Positions 26,340 to 35,966 of a stretch of 64,000 bases of DNA are shown here, piece after piece. The translations under genes were made by a program, and so were the position numbers. The stretch covers positions 694,098 through 758,097 of the forward strand of contig LT629764.1 of assembly GCA_900105225.1 (NCBI GenBank), given 5' to 3'. Each line of letters starts with the position of its first letter. Positions within the stretch are counted from its first letter, which is position 1. Source of the stretch: Paenibacillaceae bacterium GAS479 (GTDB lineage Bacteria > Bacillota > Bacilli > Paenibacillales > Paenibacillaceae). The notes beneath the pieces were generated by a model that was not told where the DNA came from, made no database searches, and saw nothing but the letters and a program-made list of their open reading frames with translations.

Positions 26340-26637
26340 GTTAGCATTTTTGGGATGGTAACTATGACGCCCGCCGCCGGGATATGCGGAGTTGAAAAGA
26401 GAGTCACCGAGTTGCTTCACAGCTTCGTTAATAAAGCGAACGAGATGATTTTGAAGAATATCCTCTTTCCAGATCCATTGGCAGAAAAACGTTGGTCCAG
26501 GGTATATTAAATAAACAAAGAAACCTCCCCTTTTGTGAATGGTTGGTCGCACTTCATTTCACCAAGGAAAGGTTTCTTTTTGTTTGAAGAAGGAGCCATC
26601 CCTAAGTCTTCTAAGGATGACTTTTGGGACGGCCCCT
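26340..26637 (-). mobile_element. relic of an IS1182-type element (left end, reversed)
   Basis: On the minus strand the end GGGGCCGTCCCAAAAGTC is followed by the same leader layout as the IS at 4.9 kb, then a transposase N-terminus (LQNHLVRFINEAV, AYPGGGRHSYHPK) that breaks off at about 26340. About 300 bases remain. It is a different, older member of the family. Confidence 0.8.
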
Positions 26638-26747
26638 AAAAAAACGCATTGTTTCCCATTTTCGCTACAATAGATCCCATGGCGCTTAATCTTTTTAAAT
26701 CAGTAGGCGCTCTGAGCTTCATTTGTTCATAAACTAGTGCACCCCCA
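26638..26747. other. intergenic stretch, nothing recognised
   Basis: AT-rich, no credible gene between the IS relic and the palindromic repeat cluster. Confidence 0.3.
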
Positions 26748-26938
26748 TGCGTAACGAAACTGAGAAGCCTTATTCCGGGAAAATCGAAGGATTTCGAGGC
26801 GTAACGAAACTGAGAGATGCTATTTCGGCATTATCTTGGGACGGCCATCATCTCGGACCTAAATAACGCTTCTCAGTTTCGCTAGGTGGCTTGAACCCTT
26901 GTTTGATGGGAAATAAGCTCTCTGAGTTTCGTTAGAAC
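26748..26938. repeat. nested palindromic repeat cluster (TAACGAAACTGAGA type)
   Basis: Two direct units begin GCGTAACGAAACTGAGA (from 26749) and GGCGTAACGAAACTGAGA (from 26798). Two reversed units follow: AACGCTTCTCAGTTTCGCTA (about 26864) and AAGCTCTCTGAGTTTCGTTA (about 26914). Units point inwards, so the whole can fold into nested stems. Each unit is followed by a TATT(T/C)C segment. Related clusters lie at 44.9 kb and, more weakly, at 49.3 kb, always between genes. Confidence 0.75.
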
Positions 26939-27011
26939 ATAATGGTCGAGCTGATGTGTGAGGAGTAGTTTAGTTAGTCTTGAAAGTGATTCCATATTAG
27001 CTTTTACAGAT

Positions 27012-27110
27012 AAGAGGGGAGGATACCGGGCTTGGCTCAGTCTTCTCCCCTCTTTTCTGATGCAGCTTAATTATGTTCAGATTTGAGGGAGCTTTTGGGA
27101 CACCCTCTTT
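27012..27110 (+). mobile_element. right-end relic of an IS1182-type element
   Basis: A hairpin GAGGGGAG...CTCCCCTC with T-rich 3' side (27014-27056) is followed by CTTTTGGGACACCCTCTT (from about 27092), the same terminal repeat as in the IS at 6656-6675. This hairpin-then-repeat layout equals the right end of that IS. No transposase codons remain. Confidence 0.6.
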
Positions 27111-27250
27111 GGTTGCTATTTTCATAGGAAGTCGTCAAGACGACGACTAACTTCTTCCGATAGCATTATTTCACTGAATCAACGTCATCGCGCCGGGCGG
27201 CTGCTTCACTCACAGCTGCATCTTACCCGCATCTCCCGCTACTACTTCAC

Positions 27251-28315
27251 TCACGACTGCATCTTCCCTGCATCTCTCGCCACGGCTCCACTCACAGCCG
27301 AATCGGCCCCGGTTACTTCACTCACGACTGCATCCTTTCCGGCTGCCTCGCTCCCCACCGCACCACTCGCTGCTACACCGCTCACGACTGCACTATTCAC
27401 CACTACCCCGCTCCCAGCTGACCCAGTCTGCCGAGTCCTCTGCGATCTACTACCCTGCCGAGTCGCCAGAAAGACACCGGTCAAAATCACCGCGAGCCCA
27501 GCCAGCAGATTCCAATGGATTTCCTCATCCAGCAGCACATAGCCCCACAATATAGCGCTGACTGGCACTAAATAGGTTACCATCGTGGCAAACTCCGGGC
27601 TGCCTTTTTGGATCAAATAGAAAAAGATAATATAAGCGATGCCGGAACCAACAACGCCAAGTCCGACGAGCGAGGTCAGAAAAGCACCAGAGGTAACAGC
27701 CTGCGTTGGAAAAGGCTCCAGAGAAAATGCCATAATACCGCCAGCAACAGTTGCACACAGCAGCATGCCGAAGGTCGCCTGATACATGCTAAGTCCCCCC
27801 AGCCGCTTGGATAGCTGCGAGCCGATGCCGTAGAACAGCGTAGCAGCAACCATACATACGAAGCCAAGCCCATCAACAGAGATGAGTGTCGCCGGATTGA
27901 TACCAAGCAAAATCATTATGCCGGCCAGAGACACGAGCATGCCGAGCCATTGCTTTCGACCCGCTGCCGCCCCGAAAAACAGGGTACCGACGATAATGGT
28001 CCACAGCGGAGTAGTCGCATTCAGCACGGATGCAACTCCGCTCGTAATTCTCGTTTCGCTAAAGGCGATCAGCGCCCAAGGGATTACTGTGTTAAAACAA
28101 GACATGACTACCATCGGCAACCATGGAATCCTTCGTAGGCCGAACGGCTTGCGCAGTATCAGCATAATCAGAATGATAGTCGCGAGCCCCATCACCCCGC
28201 GCAGAAAGGCTATCGTCCAAGGCCCGGCTTCCTCAAGCAGCACTTTAATAAAAAAGAACGATCCTCCCCATATAAGGCTGAGCAAAATCAAAGCGACATA
28301 TAACGTTCTAGGCAT
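27251..28315 (-). CDS. EamA/RhaT-type drug-metabolite transporter
   Basis: A 354-residue membrane protein with ten predicted helices in two EamA halves (LLSLIWGGSFFFIKVLL; AILWGYVLLDEEIHWN). The family exports small metabolites. Unusually, about 55 C-terminal residues after the last helix form a low-complexity tail of Gly/Ala/Val/Ser with repeats such as VVSGVAASGAVGSEAAG, ending KMQS. The ATG at 28315 lies nine bases after AGGAGG. It follows the GT-C gene on the same strand across a terminator. Confidence 0.88.
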   Translation of the reverse strand: MPRTLYVALILLSLIWGGSFFFIKVLLEEAGPWTIAFLRGVMGLATIILIMLILRKPFGLRRIPWLPMVVMSCFNTVIPWALIAFSETRITSGVASVLNATTPLWTIIVGTLFFGAAAGRKQWLGMLVSLAGIMILLGINPATLISVDGLGFVCMVAATLFYGIGSQLSKRLGGLSMYQATFGMLLCATVAGGIMAFSLEPFPTQAVTSGAFLTSLVGLGVVGSGIAYIIFFYLIQKGSPEFATMVTYLVPVSAILWGYVLLDEEIHWNLLAGLAVILTGVFLATRQGSRSQRTRQTGSAGSGVVVNSAVVSGVAASGAVGSEAAGKDAVVSEVTGADSAVSGAVARDAGKMQS

Positions 28316-28346
28316 GAAATCGCCCCTCCTCACTATAAAAGAAAGA

Positions 28347-28373
28347 TGCCCCGAGCCAATTGGCTCGAGGCAA
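28347..28373 (-). terminator. terminator after the GT-C gene
   Basis: GCCTCGAGCC-AATT-GGCTCGGGGC on the minus strand with a CTTTCTTTT tail, 14 bases beyond the stop at 28388. Confidence 0.75.
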
Positions 28374-28387
28374 TAACAGCATGCCTG

Positions 28388-31300
28388 CTAGGAAAAGAAT
28401 GTCCACGAAGGGAACCATTTCAGGAACATCTCTGCGTATTCTCGACTGATCGTCATGCCGGTAAGCACCGGATAGAACATCGCCATGAGCACCGCCGCAG
28501 CACCAAGATAGAGCCATGTTGCATTTTTTGCCTGCCGCTCACCGAGTTTCCTCGGCAATTGCAGCAGTACATATACGATACACAAGATCAGAAAAGGTAC
28601 GGTCGCATAATAATGATATATAAACGTCAGGCGCGGAATGCCTACCCAAGGCAAATATTGCGACAGAAGACCGATACACACAACCAGCAGCGCACGGCTG
28701 CGCTTCCGCCAAGCTGCAACAAACGCAGCGATGACACAAGGTATACCAACCCACCAGATCAGCGGGTTACCCAGACTCACGATGCTGGCGATCTGACCTT
28801 GTGGAAGGCCAGTGCCGCCATAATACCAGATCGGACGACTGATGATCGGCCATTCCCACCAGGTCGAGGAGAATGGATGTGTCGCGACCAGTTTGGAGTG
28901 GTAATCATACATGAACTTTTGGAACTTGACCACGTTAGTAAGTCCATGACCTGGTCCCGGGACAAGCATGAATGGGATATAGGTCAGTACATAGATGACG
29001 GCTGGCACCAGTACAAAAAACAGAGTGCCCGCACCGATCATCAGCAGCGGCAGACGTTTTTCAAAAGCTGCGGATACCGCTCCAAGGACGGTTCCGGACG
29101 GAATTCCATCAACTTCAGCATGGTTCGCAGTCCCAGAAACAGGTGTTCCTTTTGCTCGTTCCGCTGACGACCTGCGGCTGTCCTTCACTGCCGATGCCGA
29201 TTCCGGCACAGCTGCAGAGCTGCTCGTAGCTCCGTCAGGCAGCGCCTTCGACTCCTGCCAGCGGCGGTAGATCGACCAGAAGAACAGTACGGCCAGACCC
29301 GCGCCGGAGTAAACGCCGACCCATTTGACCGAAGCTCCCATTCCGAACAACACGCCCGATAAAGCAAATGGCATCAGCACGCTGTAAAGACCCGCACCTG
29401 GCACATTGCGCTGAAGGAAGCGATTCATGAAGTGATAGCTCAAAATAATGAACAGCACCGCATAGGTGTCGACCGTGCCGATCCGTGACTGCACAAGCGG
29501 CATAAAGTCCAGCAGAATAAGTCCAGCTGCCAGCAGACCTGCCCTGCGGGAGCGGAACAACCCACGGGCCAGTACATACATGGCCGGAATAAGCAGGATG
29601 CCTGCTATGCCGCCCATAACCCGCCAACCGAACGGGTTCATGCCGAAGATCGATACTCCCAACATGATTATGACTTTGCCGAGCGGTGGATGCGTCGTTT
29701 CGTAAGGCTCGATCCGATTAAGATGCTCGAAGGCAGTCCGTGAATGGTAGATTTCATCAAAATACATGCTGTTGCGGTAAGAAGGCTGCGCCGGTACGAG
29801 CGACTGTTCGTCGAACAGAGCGGAGCCGCCGCTGTTGTCGACGGCAAGCGTGCGTCCTTCCGCGTCGATCACGCCCGCTTCGTACAGCGTCACGCCAGTT
29901 GTGCCTGTTATACGCACCGCTTTAATCAGTTGGCCATTCACGCCAATGGATTTCCATTGGAACACGGTCCCCCCGTCGAGCTTCTGCTCGGCCGGAGCGC
30001 CAAAAGTGACGCCGTCCGCGGACAGGGACACGTTCACCGTTCCGGAGCCGATTCCAGCATAAAGCATAATGTGGTCAACTGGCTGTGCTGCCTCTCCCTG
30101 CAACTGCACCGTTACTTCCTGGCTCTTCGCGTCCGGAAGCCACGGCTTCACAGGCGCTTTGGCGTCGCCGAGCTGCCAGAACATCATCACCGCATATACC
30201 GCTGCTAGCAGCAACACGGGCAGCCATTCCTTGCGCCCCGATACCGGAGCTACATCCTCATAAGGCTCTGGAGCTTCTGGCAGCGATCTGCCAGTTTCTT
30301 TGCCTTTGCCTGTTGTTTTCCCCCCGCCGCCGGGAGCCGATTCCCCGGCAGCCCCGATCGGCTGCTGGGGAAGCAGCTGCCAGCGTCCGTCTCCGGCTAG
30401 CGCCAGCGAGCCGAACGTTCTGCCCCGGAGCAGCTGCCAGACCAGCATCAGCAGCATGACTCCCGCTACCAGCTGCAGCAGCGAAACGAGCATCATCAAC
30501 CCGTCGCCGTTGGCGCGGTAATAGTTCTGCTCGATCGCATCCTTCAGCACTGGCGCGGTGTTGGCCAGCACGGTAATTGTCAGGCCGCCATACAGCGCCA
30601 GCAGACGCTTGCTGCCGGACATAATGAACGCCGCCAGTGCGAACACCAGGGCAGGATAGAGATATCGTTCATGCATGCCTGTTTTGAGCAGGAAGACGAG
30701 CAGCGCTCCTGCGAACGCGGCCAGATACAGGCCTTCACGGCCCCTTTTCCACCAGATGAGCGCCATGACCGCAAGCGCAATAACCGCACCAACGTTGCCC
30801 CATGTGGAAAGCGACAGCCCGAGCCATGTCCCCGTCGTCTCAATGCCGTTCAAGCCAAGCAGTCCGTACAGGTTAAATGCATTGAGCGTAGAGTAAGGGT
30901 AGGACTGGAACATCGCCTGGTAATGATGCACAATCCAGAGCGGCTCTCGCCCGATGGCAAAAGGAAGCAGCAGCAACAAAGCGGTAGCAATGCCCGCTCC
31001 GGCTGCCTTCAGCCACTCCGAAAGACGGCGGCTGCCGATCAGCGATAATAGTAGCAGCGGCATAAACAGCACCGCTTGCGGCTTGACGAGTATCGCTATC
31101 GCGAACCATGCCGCCCCGGAAGCATGGCGTCCGCGGGTTAGCGCGCGCACAGCCAGCAGCATGAGCAGCGCCATAACGGAGTCAACCTGCGCCCATAGAG
31201 CGGAGTCCAGCCAAATAGCCGGGCTGAATACATACAGCGCTGCAAAAAATACGCTTAACCGCTCGCTGAAGCGACTCCGAGCGAGATCATATAGCAGCCA

Positions 31301-32383
31301 GGCGGTAATTAAATCGGCGATGAGTGCCGGCAGCTTGACGAGGAGAATAGCACCGCCGCTGCCGTAGGCAAGTCCGAGCACGCTTTTGAGCATACCAAGC
31401 ACCCATAACACATAGATGTAGCCAGGTGGATAATCCGCAAACACATCATCGCTGAAAAAGCCGTTCAGACCGACCGAATAAGCGCGATCCGCCCAAATGC
31501 TGAAGTCAGGAAAATCAACGGGATGGCCCTGCATCGTTGGTGCCAAAATCAATCGAAGCAGCAGTCCCGCCCCCAAAACGAGCCAAATGGCCCGTGTCCG
31601 CACAGCAGACGGTTCCCGCAGCCAATTCGCTATCCCGCTGACGCCTCTACGCGAGTAAAGGGCGCTCCAGCCGAACTTTAGCAGGATCAGAAAAGCAATT
31701 CCACCCAGCACGGAAATTGGGATCAGAAATGCCGGTGCTAGATTAGCCGCAGGAGTGCTCTCAGCGCCCCCGCCAGCAGGCGGGGCCGAAGCTGGATCAA
31801 AGGAAACAACCTTCGCTCCTTCCGGAGCTTCCGCGGCCTCCGTTAGCGATACATTGGCGAAGTCTCCCGATCCGGTAATTTCGCTTCCATAACCCCCGAC
31901 GCGCAGCAACACGTCAAGCTCTGTCTGGGATGCTCCAGTACGTCCGTAAACCTCCACCGTCTGCCATGCACCGGCTGTATCATAGAGCGATTCCGATGTC
32001 TCCATTACGCCCAGCACGGACAGATTGATGCCGAATCCGCCCGCAGGCACGCCGGCAGCTCGGACGAGTGCGCTTAGCTTGTACAGCTTGTCCGGCTCTA
32101 CGGTAACGCGCTGCAGCCAGCGTGCATCGTTGGGCTGCACATTGCTGACGCGAACGAAGCTTGCCGGATCCGAACCGCTTCCTTTTTCCACAGACCAATT
32201 CGTTACAGCCTCGTCCAGACGGTAGCCGTCCTTGCTCCATCCCTCCGGGAGACCGTCCTTGATCGACGCAAAGTTCCCATTCCCGAGCAGTTCTCCCGCA
32301 GCGTAAGCGGGCCGCAGACCCGTCAGCGCCCATACCGCGAGAAGCGCAAGCGCAAGCGTGATTTTGATGTATCTAAGCTTCAA
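28388..32383 (-). CDS. double GT-C membrane glycosyltransferase (PMT-like C-terminal half)
   Basis: A 1331-residue protein. After a signal peptide and a beta-rich outer domain (to about residue 210), a first block of about ten helices carries a GT-C signature (FPDFSIWADRAYSV, DYPPGYIYVLWVLG). A soluble linker and a second beta domain (to about residue 890) precede a second GT-C block with the protein-O-mannosyltransferase signature (YFDEIYHSRTAFEH, THPPLGKVIIMLGV). GT-C enzymes use lipid-phosphate sugars and act on the outer face of the membrane. Two such modules in one chain is unusual. It starts at TTG 32383, nine bases after GGAAGG. Partner and product unknown; surface protein or polymer glycosylation is likely. 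Confidence 0.85.
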   Translation of the reverse strand: MKLRYIKITLALALLAVWALTGLRPAYAAGELLGNGNFASIKDGLPEGWSKDGYRLDEAVTNWSVEKGSGSDPASFVRVSNVQPNDARWLQRVTVEPDKLYKLSALVRAAGVPAGGFGINLSVLGVMETSESLYDTAGAWQTVEVYGRTGASQTELDVLLRVGGYGSEITGSGDFANVSLTEAAEAPEGAKVVSFDPASAPPAGGGAESTPAANLAPAFLIPISVLGGIAFLILLKFGWSALYSRRGVSGIANWLREPSAVRTRAIWLVLGAGLLLRLILAPTMQGHPVDFPDFSIWADRAYSVGLNGFFSDDVFADYPPGYIYVLWVLGMLKSVLGLAYGSGGAILLVKLPALIADLITAWLLYDLARSRFSERLSVFFAALYVFSPAIWLDSALWAQVDSVMALLMLLAVRALTRGRHASGAAWFAIAILVKPQAVLFMPLLLLSLIGSRRLSEWLKAAGAGIATALLLLLPFAIGREPLWIVHHYQAMFQSYPYSTLNAFNLYGLLGLNGIETTGTWLGLSLSTWGNVGAVIALAVMALIWWKRGREGLYLAAFAGALLVFLLKTGMHERYLYPALVFALAAFIMSGSKRLLALYGGLTITVLANTAPVLKDAIEQNYYRANGDGLMMLVSLLQLVAGVMLLMLVWQLLRGRTFGSLALAGDGRWQLLPQQPIGAAGESAPGGGGKTTGKGKETGRSLPEAPEPYEDVAPVSGRKEWLPVLLLAAVYAVMMFWQLGDAKAPVKPWLPDAKSQEVTVQLQGEAAQPVDHIMLYAGIGSGTVNVSLSADGVTFGAPAEQKLDGGTVFQWKSIGVNGQLIKAVRITGTTGVTLYEAGVIDAEGRTLAVDNSGGSALFDEQSLVPAQPSYRNSMYFDEIYHSRTAFEHLNRIEPYETTHPPLGKVIIMLGVSIFGMNPFGWRVMGGIAGILLIPAMYVLARGLFRSRRAGLLAAGLILLDFMPLVQSRIGTVDTYAVLFIILSYHFMNRFLQRNVPGAGLYSVLMPFALSGVLFGMGASVKWVGVYSGAGLAVLFFWSIYRRWQESKALPDGATSSSAAVPESASAVKDSRRSSAERAKGTPVSGTANHAEVDGIPSGTVLGAVSAAFEKRLPLLMIGAGTLFFVLVPAVIYVLTYIPFMLVPGPGHGLTNVVKFQKFMYDYHSKLVATHPFSSTWWEWPIISRPIWYYGGTGLPQGQIASIVSLGNPLIWWVGIPCVIAAFVAAWRKRSRALLVVCIGLLSQYLPWVGIPRLTFIYHYYATVPFLILCIVYVLLQLPRKLGERQAKNATWLYLGAAAVLMAMFYPVLTGMTISREYAEMFLKWFPSWTFFS

Positions 32384-32498
32384 CTCGTTCTACCTTCCTC
32401 TCATGACGGCCATAGCTAGTATCAGATTAGCATATCGGGCATGCTGCTGGGAACGTTTCGGACGCGGGGATATTTCTAATAAAGCCGAATTGCAAAAG

Positions 32499-32532
32499 AA
32501 GCCGGGCTCCTTTGAACGAGGAACCCGGCTTA
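32499..32532 (-). terminator. terminator of the GH43 gene group
   Basis: AAGCCGGGTTCCT-CGTTCAA-AGGAGCCCGGCTT on the minus strand, followed by CTTTTG. Confidence 0.8.
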
Positions 32533-32564
32533 TTATACTGATTTAACAGGAAGTCGTCCTTCTA

Positions 32565-34121
32565 TTATGGAAGAGCCGTGAAGTTAAACATTTGCGACCA
32601 TTCGTTGGCGTCTGTGCTTTGAACGATAATCGCGCCATCCGCGCCGTTTCCTGCGTTGCCGAGCACTTTGCCGCTGCCGCGGTTAATAAGCTTGAAATAC
32701 CCGCCGCCAGCCGGCAAAATGCTAAATTGCTGGCTCGTCGACGTGCTTGCCGTGTACTGGGTCACCTGGGTGCCGTCCGCCGTTGAGCCGCCAAGCGTTA
32801 GATTCAAGCCGCTAGTCACATTGCGGATATTGTAGTAACCGCCCCCGGCATCGATAAACTTCCATGATTGTCCAGCAGCTCCACTATACGTACGCTGCTC
32901 CATCTTCGCATTGTTCGCGGTCGAGCCGCCGACAATGCCCAGCGCTTTGCCCGGCCAGCGAATCGAGATGGAGTACGTTTTTGTCACGTCGACCGGGCTT
33001 GGCGCCGTTGTCCACGTTCCTGCTGCAGCGTCAAGCTGCCATGCGCCATAACCGTTGATCGTCGGCTTATCGTTCGCATCGAAGGAAAGCGGGTACCATT
33101 GATTGCGCCCGATTCCCGTGCTGCCTCCAAAGTTATTCCAACGGTCTCCGATATACACATAAGCCGTGCCGGACGTTCCTTCAACCGGAAGCACCTGATC
33201 GATTTGCGTATCGAAAGAGTTTCCGGAGCTTGGGCTTGTGCCCGCCAGTTGCTCCACATTGGTCCATGTTCCGCTCAAGCTGGTCGTTGAATAATAGTAA
33301 GTTTGGCTGGAGCCCCAGCCATTTGTAGCCGACGCCATCATAATATACTTCGAGCCGTACTTGAACAGCGTAGTTGCTTCTTTATGCGGAGAGCTGGAAG
33401 CAAAGGTTTTTGTATTGGAAGCGATGCTGAGATAGTCCGCGGACAGCTTGGCGATTTGCAGGCCGCTGTTGTAGCTCACCGGGAAATAATCGATCGTAAA
33501 CGTAATGTAGGTGCTGCCGTCAGCATCTGTAAAAATAGAGCCCAGATCGCCCATGCTGTAGCCACTTGGCATAGCGACAAAATTGTCAAATGAGAACGGT
33601 CCAGCCGGATTGCTGCTCGTGAAATAGGCCAGCTTGTTACGTCCGTTGCCGTCCGAATTGTTCCATTCAATCAGCATGACGTATTTGGAAGTGGAGCTGT
33701 TAAAGGCGACGATTGGACGGCCGATCCACTGCGATTCCGTAAATTGCGTTGTGGTCGTGTCGCCAATCGCGTTCAGCTTCGGATTAATCGTGCTGAAGTC
33801 AACGACTGAGTTGGGATTAGAGCTATTAGTCTGCTTCGCCCAATTTTTCAGATCGGTGGACGTATACAGCTTAACTCTTTTTGTGCCGGAGACGGAATAG
33901 TCCATGCCATACCAGTAGTAGATGCCGCCTTTTTTCATAATGAAGCCGCCTTGATTCCAAATGACGTTGCCGTCGGTATCGTTCCAATTGGAGTTATTCA
34001 CGATGTCGACCGGGGCCGCTTGGGCAGGAGTTACAAATAGCGTTGCGATCGCCATGATGAAACCAGTTACTAAAGCAATGATTTTTGTAGGCAGTGTAAA
34101 ACCAACATTCCTTATCATCAT
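32565..34121 (-). CDS. secreted GH43-like glycosidase with RICIN domain (third of three)
   Basis: A 518-residue exported protein: signal peptide (to PAQAAP), GH43 five-bladed propeller and a C-terminal ricin-type (CBM13) lectin domain of about 130 residues. The N-terminal YYWYG motif resembles the exo-beta-1,3-galactanase branch of GH43; MGDLGSIFTDADGS probably holds the pKa-modulating Asp and HKEATTLFK the general-acid Glu. RICIN repeats end in QSW, QQFS and MFNF. GAGGTG precedes the ATG at 34121. It is a close paralog of the two genes upstream. Likely substrate is a galactose- or arabinose-containing plant polysaccharide; that assignment is tentative. Confidence 0.85.
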   Translation of the reverse strand: MMIRNVGFTLPTKIIALVTGFIMAIATLFVTPAQAAPVDIVNNSNWNDTDGNVIWNQGGFIMKKGGIYYWYGMDYSVSGTKRVKLYTSTDLKNWAKQTNSSNPNSVVDFSTINPKLNAIGDTTTTQFTESQWIGRPIVAFNSSTSKYVMLIEWNNSDGNGRNKLAYFTSSNPAGPFSFDNFVAMPSGYSMGDLGSIFTDADGSTYITFTIDYFPVSYNSGLQIAKLSADYLSIASNTKTFASSSPHKEATTLFKYGSKYIMMASATNGWGSSQTYYYSTTSLSGTWTNVEQLAGTSPSSGNSFDTQIDQVLPVEGTSGTAYVYIGDRWNNFGGSTGIGRNQWYPLSFDANDKPTINGYGAWQLDAAAGTWTTAPSPVDVTKTYSISIRWPGKALGIVGGSTANNAKMEQRTYSGAAGQSWKFIDAGGGYYNIRNVTSGLNLTLGGSTADGTQVTQYTASTSTSQQFSILPAGGGYFKLINRGSGKVLGNAGNGADGAIIVQSTDANEWSQMFNFTALP

Positions 34122-34186
34122 TAGTTGACACCTCTTCAACTTTATTTTTCAACTTGATCTCGAAGTGCTTTTATAGGCTTTCAAAT

Positions 34187-35743
34187 CTAAGGCAGCACCG
34201 TGAAGCTGAAATTTTGCGACCATTCATTGCCGTCGGTTTCCTGGACGATAGCAGCTCCGTCGACGCCGTTTCCGGCGTTGCCAAGCACTTTTCCACTGCC
34301 CCGGTTAACCAGTTTGAAATAACCGCCTCCAACCGGCATAAGGCTGAACTGCTGGCTAGTCGAAGTGCTTGGCGTATATTGCGTCACTTGAGTGCCATTT
34401 GTCGTGGAGCCGCCCAGCGTCAAATTCATCCCGCTGTTCACGTTGCGGATGTTGTAATAACCGCCTCCTGCGTCGATAAATTTCCAGGATTGGCCTGCCG
34501 CCCCGCTATAGGCGCGCTGCTCCAGATTAGCGTAGTTAGCTGTCGATCCACCGACGATGCCAAGCGCTTTTCCAGGCCAGCGGTTGGAGATAGAGTATGT
34601 TTGGGTGACGTCAACGATAGGTGGAACAGGAGGTGCAGTCCACGTTCCCGCTGCAGCATCAAGGGTCCAGCTGAGATGCCCGTTAATCGTCGGTGCTCCG
34701 TTGCTGTCAAACGTAAGCGGGTACCATTGGTTGCGCCCTACGCCCGTGCTGCCGCCGAAACGTCCGTTCCAACGGTCGCCGATATAAATGTATGAATTGC
34801 CGGAGCTGCCTTCAACCGTCAAAACCTGATCGGTCTGGGTATCGAAGGAGTTGCCGGAATATGGGCTCGTCGCGCAAACATACGGATTGGCCCAAGTGCC
34901 GCTCAGGCTTGTTGCAGAGTAACACCAGGTTTGGCTGGAGCCCCAGCCGTTTGTCGTAGATGCGAGCATAATGTACTTGGAGCCTCGTTTGAATAAAGTT
35001 GTTGCCTCTTTGTACGGTCCGGTGGAAACGAATGTTTTGGTCACTTCAGCGATATCAAGGTAATCCGAGGTAAGCTTGCTGATTTGTAGTCCGCCGTTCG
35101 TGTAGGTGTGATCAATCGTGTAAGTAATGTAGGTGCTGCCGTCGGAATCGGTGAAAATAGATCCGAGGTCGCCCATTTTGTACCCGCCCGGCATGGCAAT
35201 GAATTTCTGGTACTGGAAGGGCCCTTCAGGCGTATTGCTCGTAAAAAACGCTAACTTTCCTCGTCCGTTTCCATCTCCGTTGCCCCATTCGATCAACATG
35301 ACATATTTGGAGGTCAAGCTGTTATAAGCGACAACAGGACGTCCGACCCACTGTGCTTCATTGAAACGTCCCGTCGTAGTATCGCCGATTGCGTCCAGCT
35401 TGGTGTTAATGGTGCTGAAATCAACGACCGAATTGGGGGTCGTCGCATTCGTCTGTTTCGTCCAGTTTTTCAGATCAGTAGATGTATACAGGTTTACTTT
35501 TTTTGTATTAGGAATCTCGTAGTTCATGCCGAACCAATAATAAGTGCCATCCTTCTCAAAGGTGAAGCCTCCCTGCGCCCAGATCACATTGCCGTCTGTA
35601 TCGTACCAATCCGAGTTGTTCACAATATTTACCGGCGCAGCCTGAGCAGGACGGGCAAAAATCATTACAGAAAAAACAATCAAGAAACCGGTTACAAAAA
35701 AGAGAAGCCTTTTTGATAGTGGGGGCTGGTTTGAAATCATCAC
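34187..35743 (-). CDS. secreted GH43-like glycosidase with RICIN domain (second of three)
   Basis: A 518-residue paralog with the same layout: signal peptide ending at PAQAAP, GH43 propeller with YYWFGMNYEI, MGDLGSIFTDSDGS and YKEATTLFKRG, then the RICIN domain (KALGIVGGSTANYANLE, NLTLGGSTTNGTQVTQY). Starts at GTG 35743 and the next ATG are both possible after AAGGAG. It has its own CcpA-like box upstream (35860) and a partial terminator separates it from the first paralog, so it may be transcribed separately as well as by read-through. Confidence 0.85.
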   Translation of the reverse strand: MMISNQPPLSKRLLFFVTGFLIVFSVMIFARPAQAAPVNIVNNSDWYDTDGNVIWAQGGFTFEKDGTYYWFGMNYEIPNTKKVNLYTSTDLKNWTKQTNATTPNSVVDFSTINTKLDAIGDTTTGRFNEAQWVGRPVVAYNSLTSKYVMLIEWGNGDGNGRGKLAFFTSNTPEGPFQYQKFIAMPGGYKMGDLGSIFTDSDGSTYITYTIDHTYTNGGLQISKLTSDYLDIAEVTKTFVSTGPYKEATTLFKRGSKYIMLASTTNGWGSSQTWCYSATSLSGTWANPYVCATSPYSGNSFDTQTDQVLTVEGSSGNSYIYIGDRWNGRFGGSTGVGRNQWYPLTFDSNGAPTINGHLSWTLDAAAGTWTAPPVPPIVDVTQTYSISNRWPGKALGIVGGSTANYANLEQRAYSGAAGQSWKFIDAGGGYYNIRNVNSGMNLTLGGSTTNGTQVTQYTPSTSTSQQFSLMPVGGGYFKLVNRGSGKVLGNAGNGVDGAAIVQETDGNEWSQNFSFTVLP

Positions 35744-35859
35744 TTATTCGCTCCTTTGCATCATTGGATTGATCACAATTCCATGAAACCGGTTACTAAA
35801 GTGATTGTGAATGACTGCGAATGTCCAAGCATCCCTCCTCTTCTGAATCCCTAAAAATA

Positions 35860-35872
35860 TGAAGCGCTTTCA
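35860..35872 (-). promoter_or_regulatory. CcpA (cre)-like box before the second GH43 gene
   Basis: TGAAGCGCTTTCA is almost palindromic and matches the cre core GCGC with flanking TGAA/TTCA, but is one base shorter than the usual 14. It lies 117 bases before the start. CcpA would repress in the presence of preferred sugars. Confidence 0.45.
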
Positions 35873-35966
35873 ATATGAGGTTACCACATTGGGCTAAAAG
35901 GGAACAATGTCTTTCGGGGGATTCCGAGAAAAATTTTTTAGGTATCAGACTAGCTTGGAACGAATA

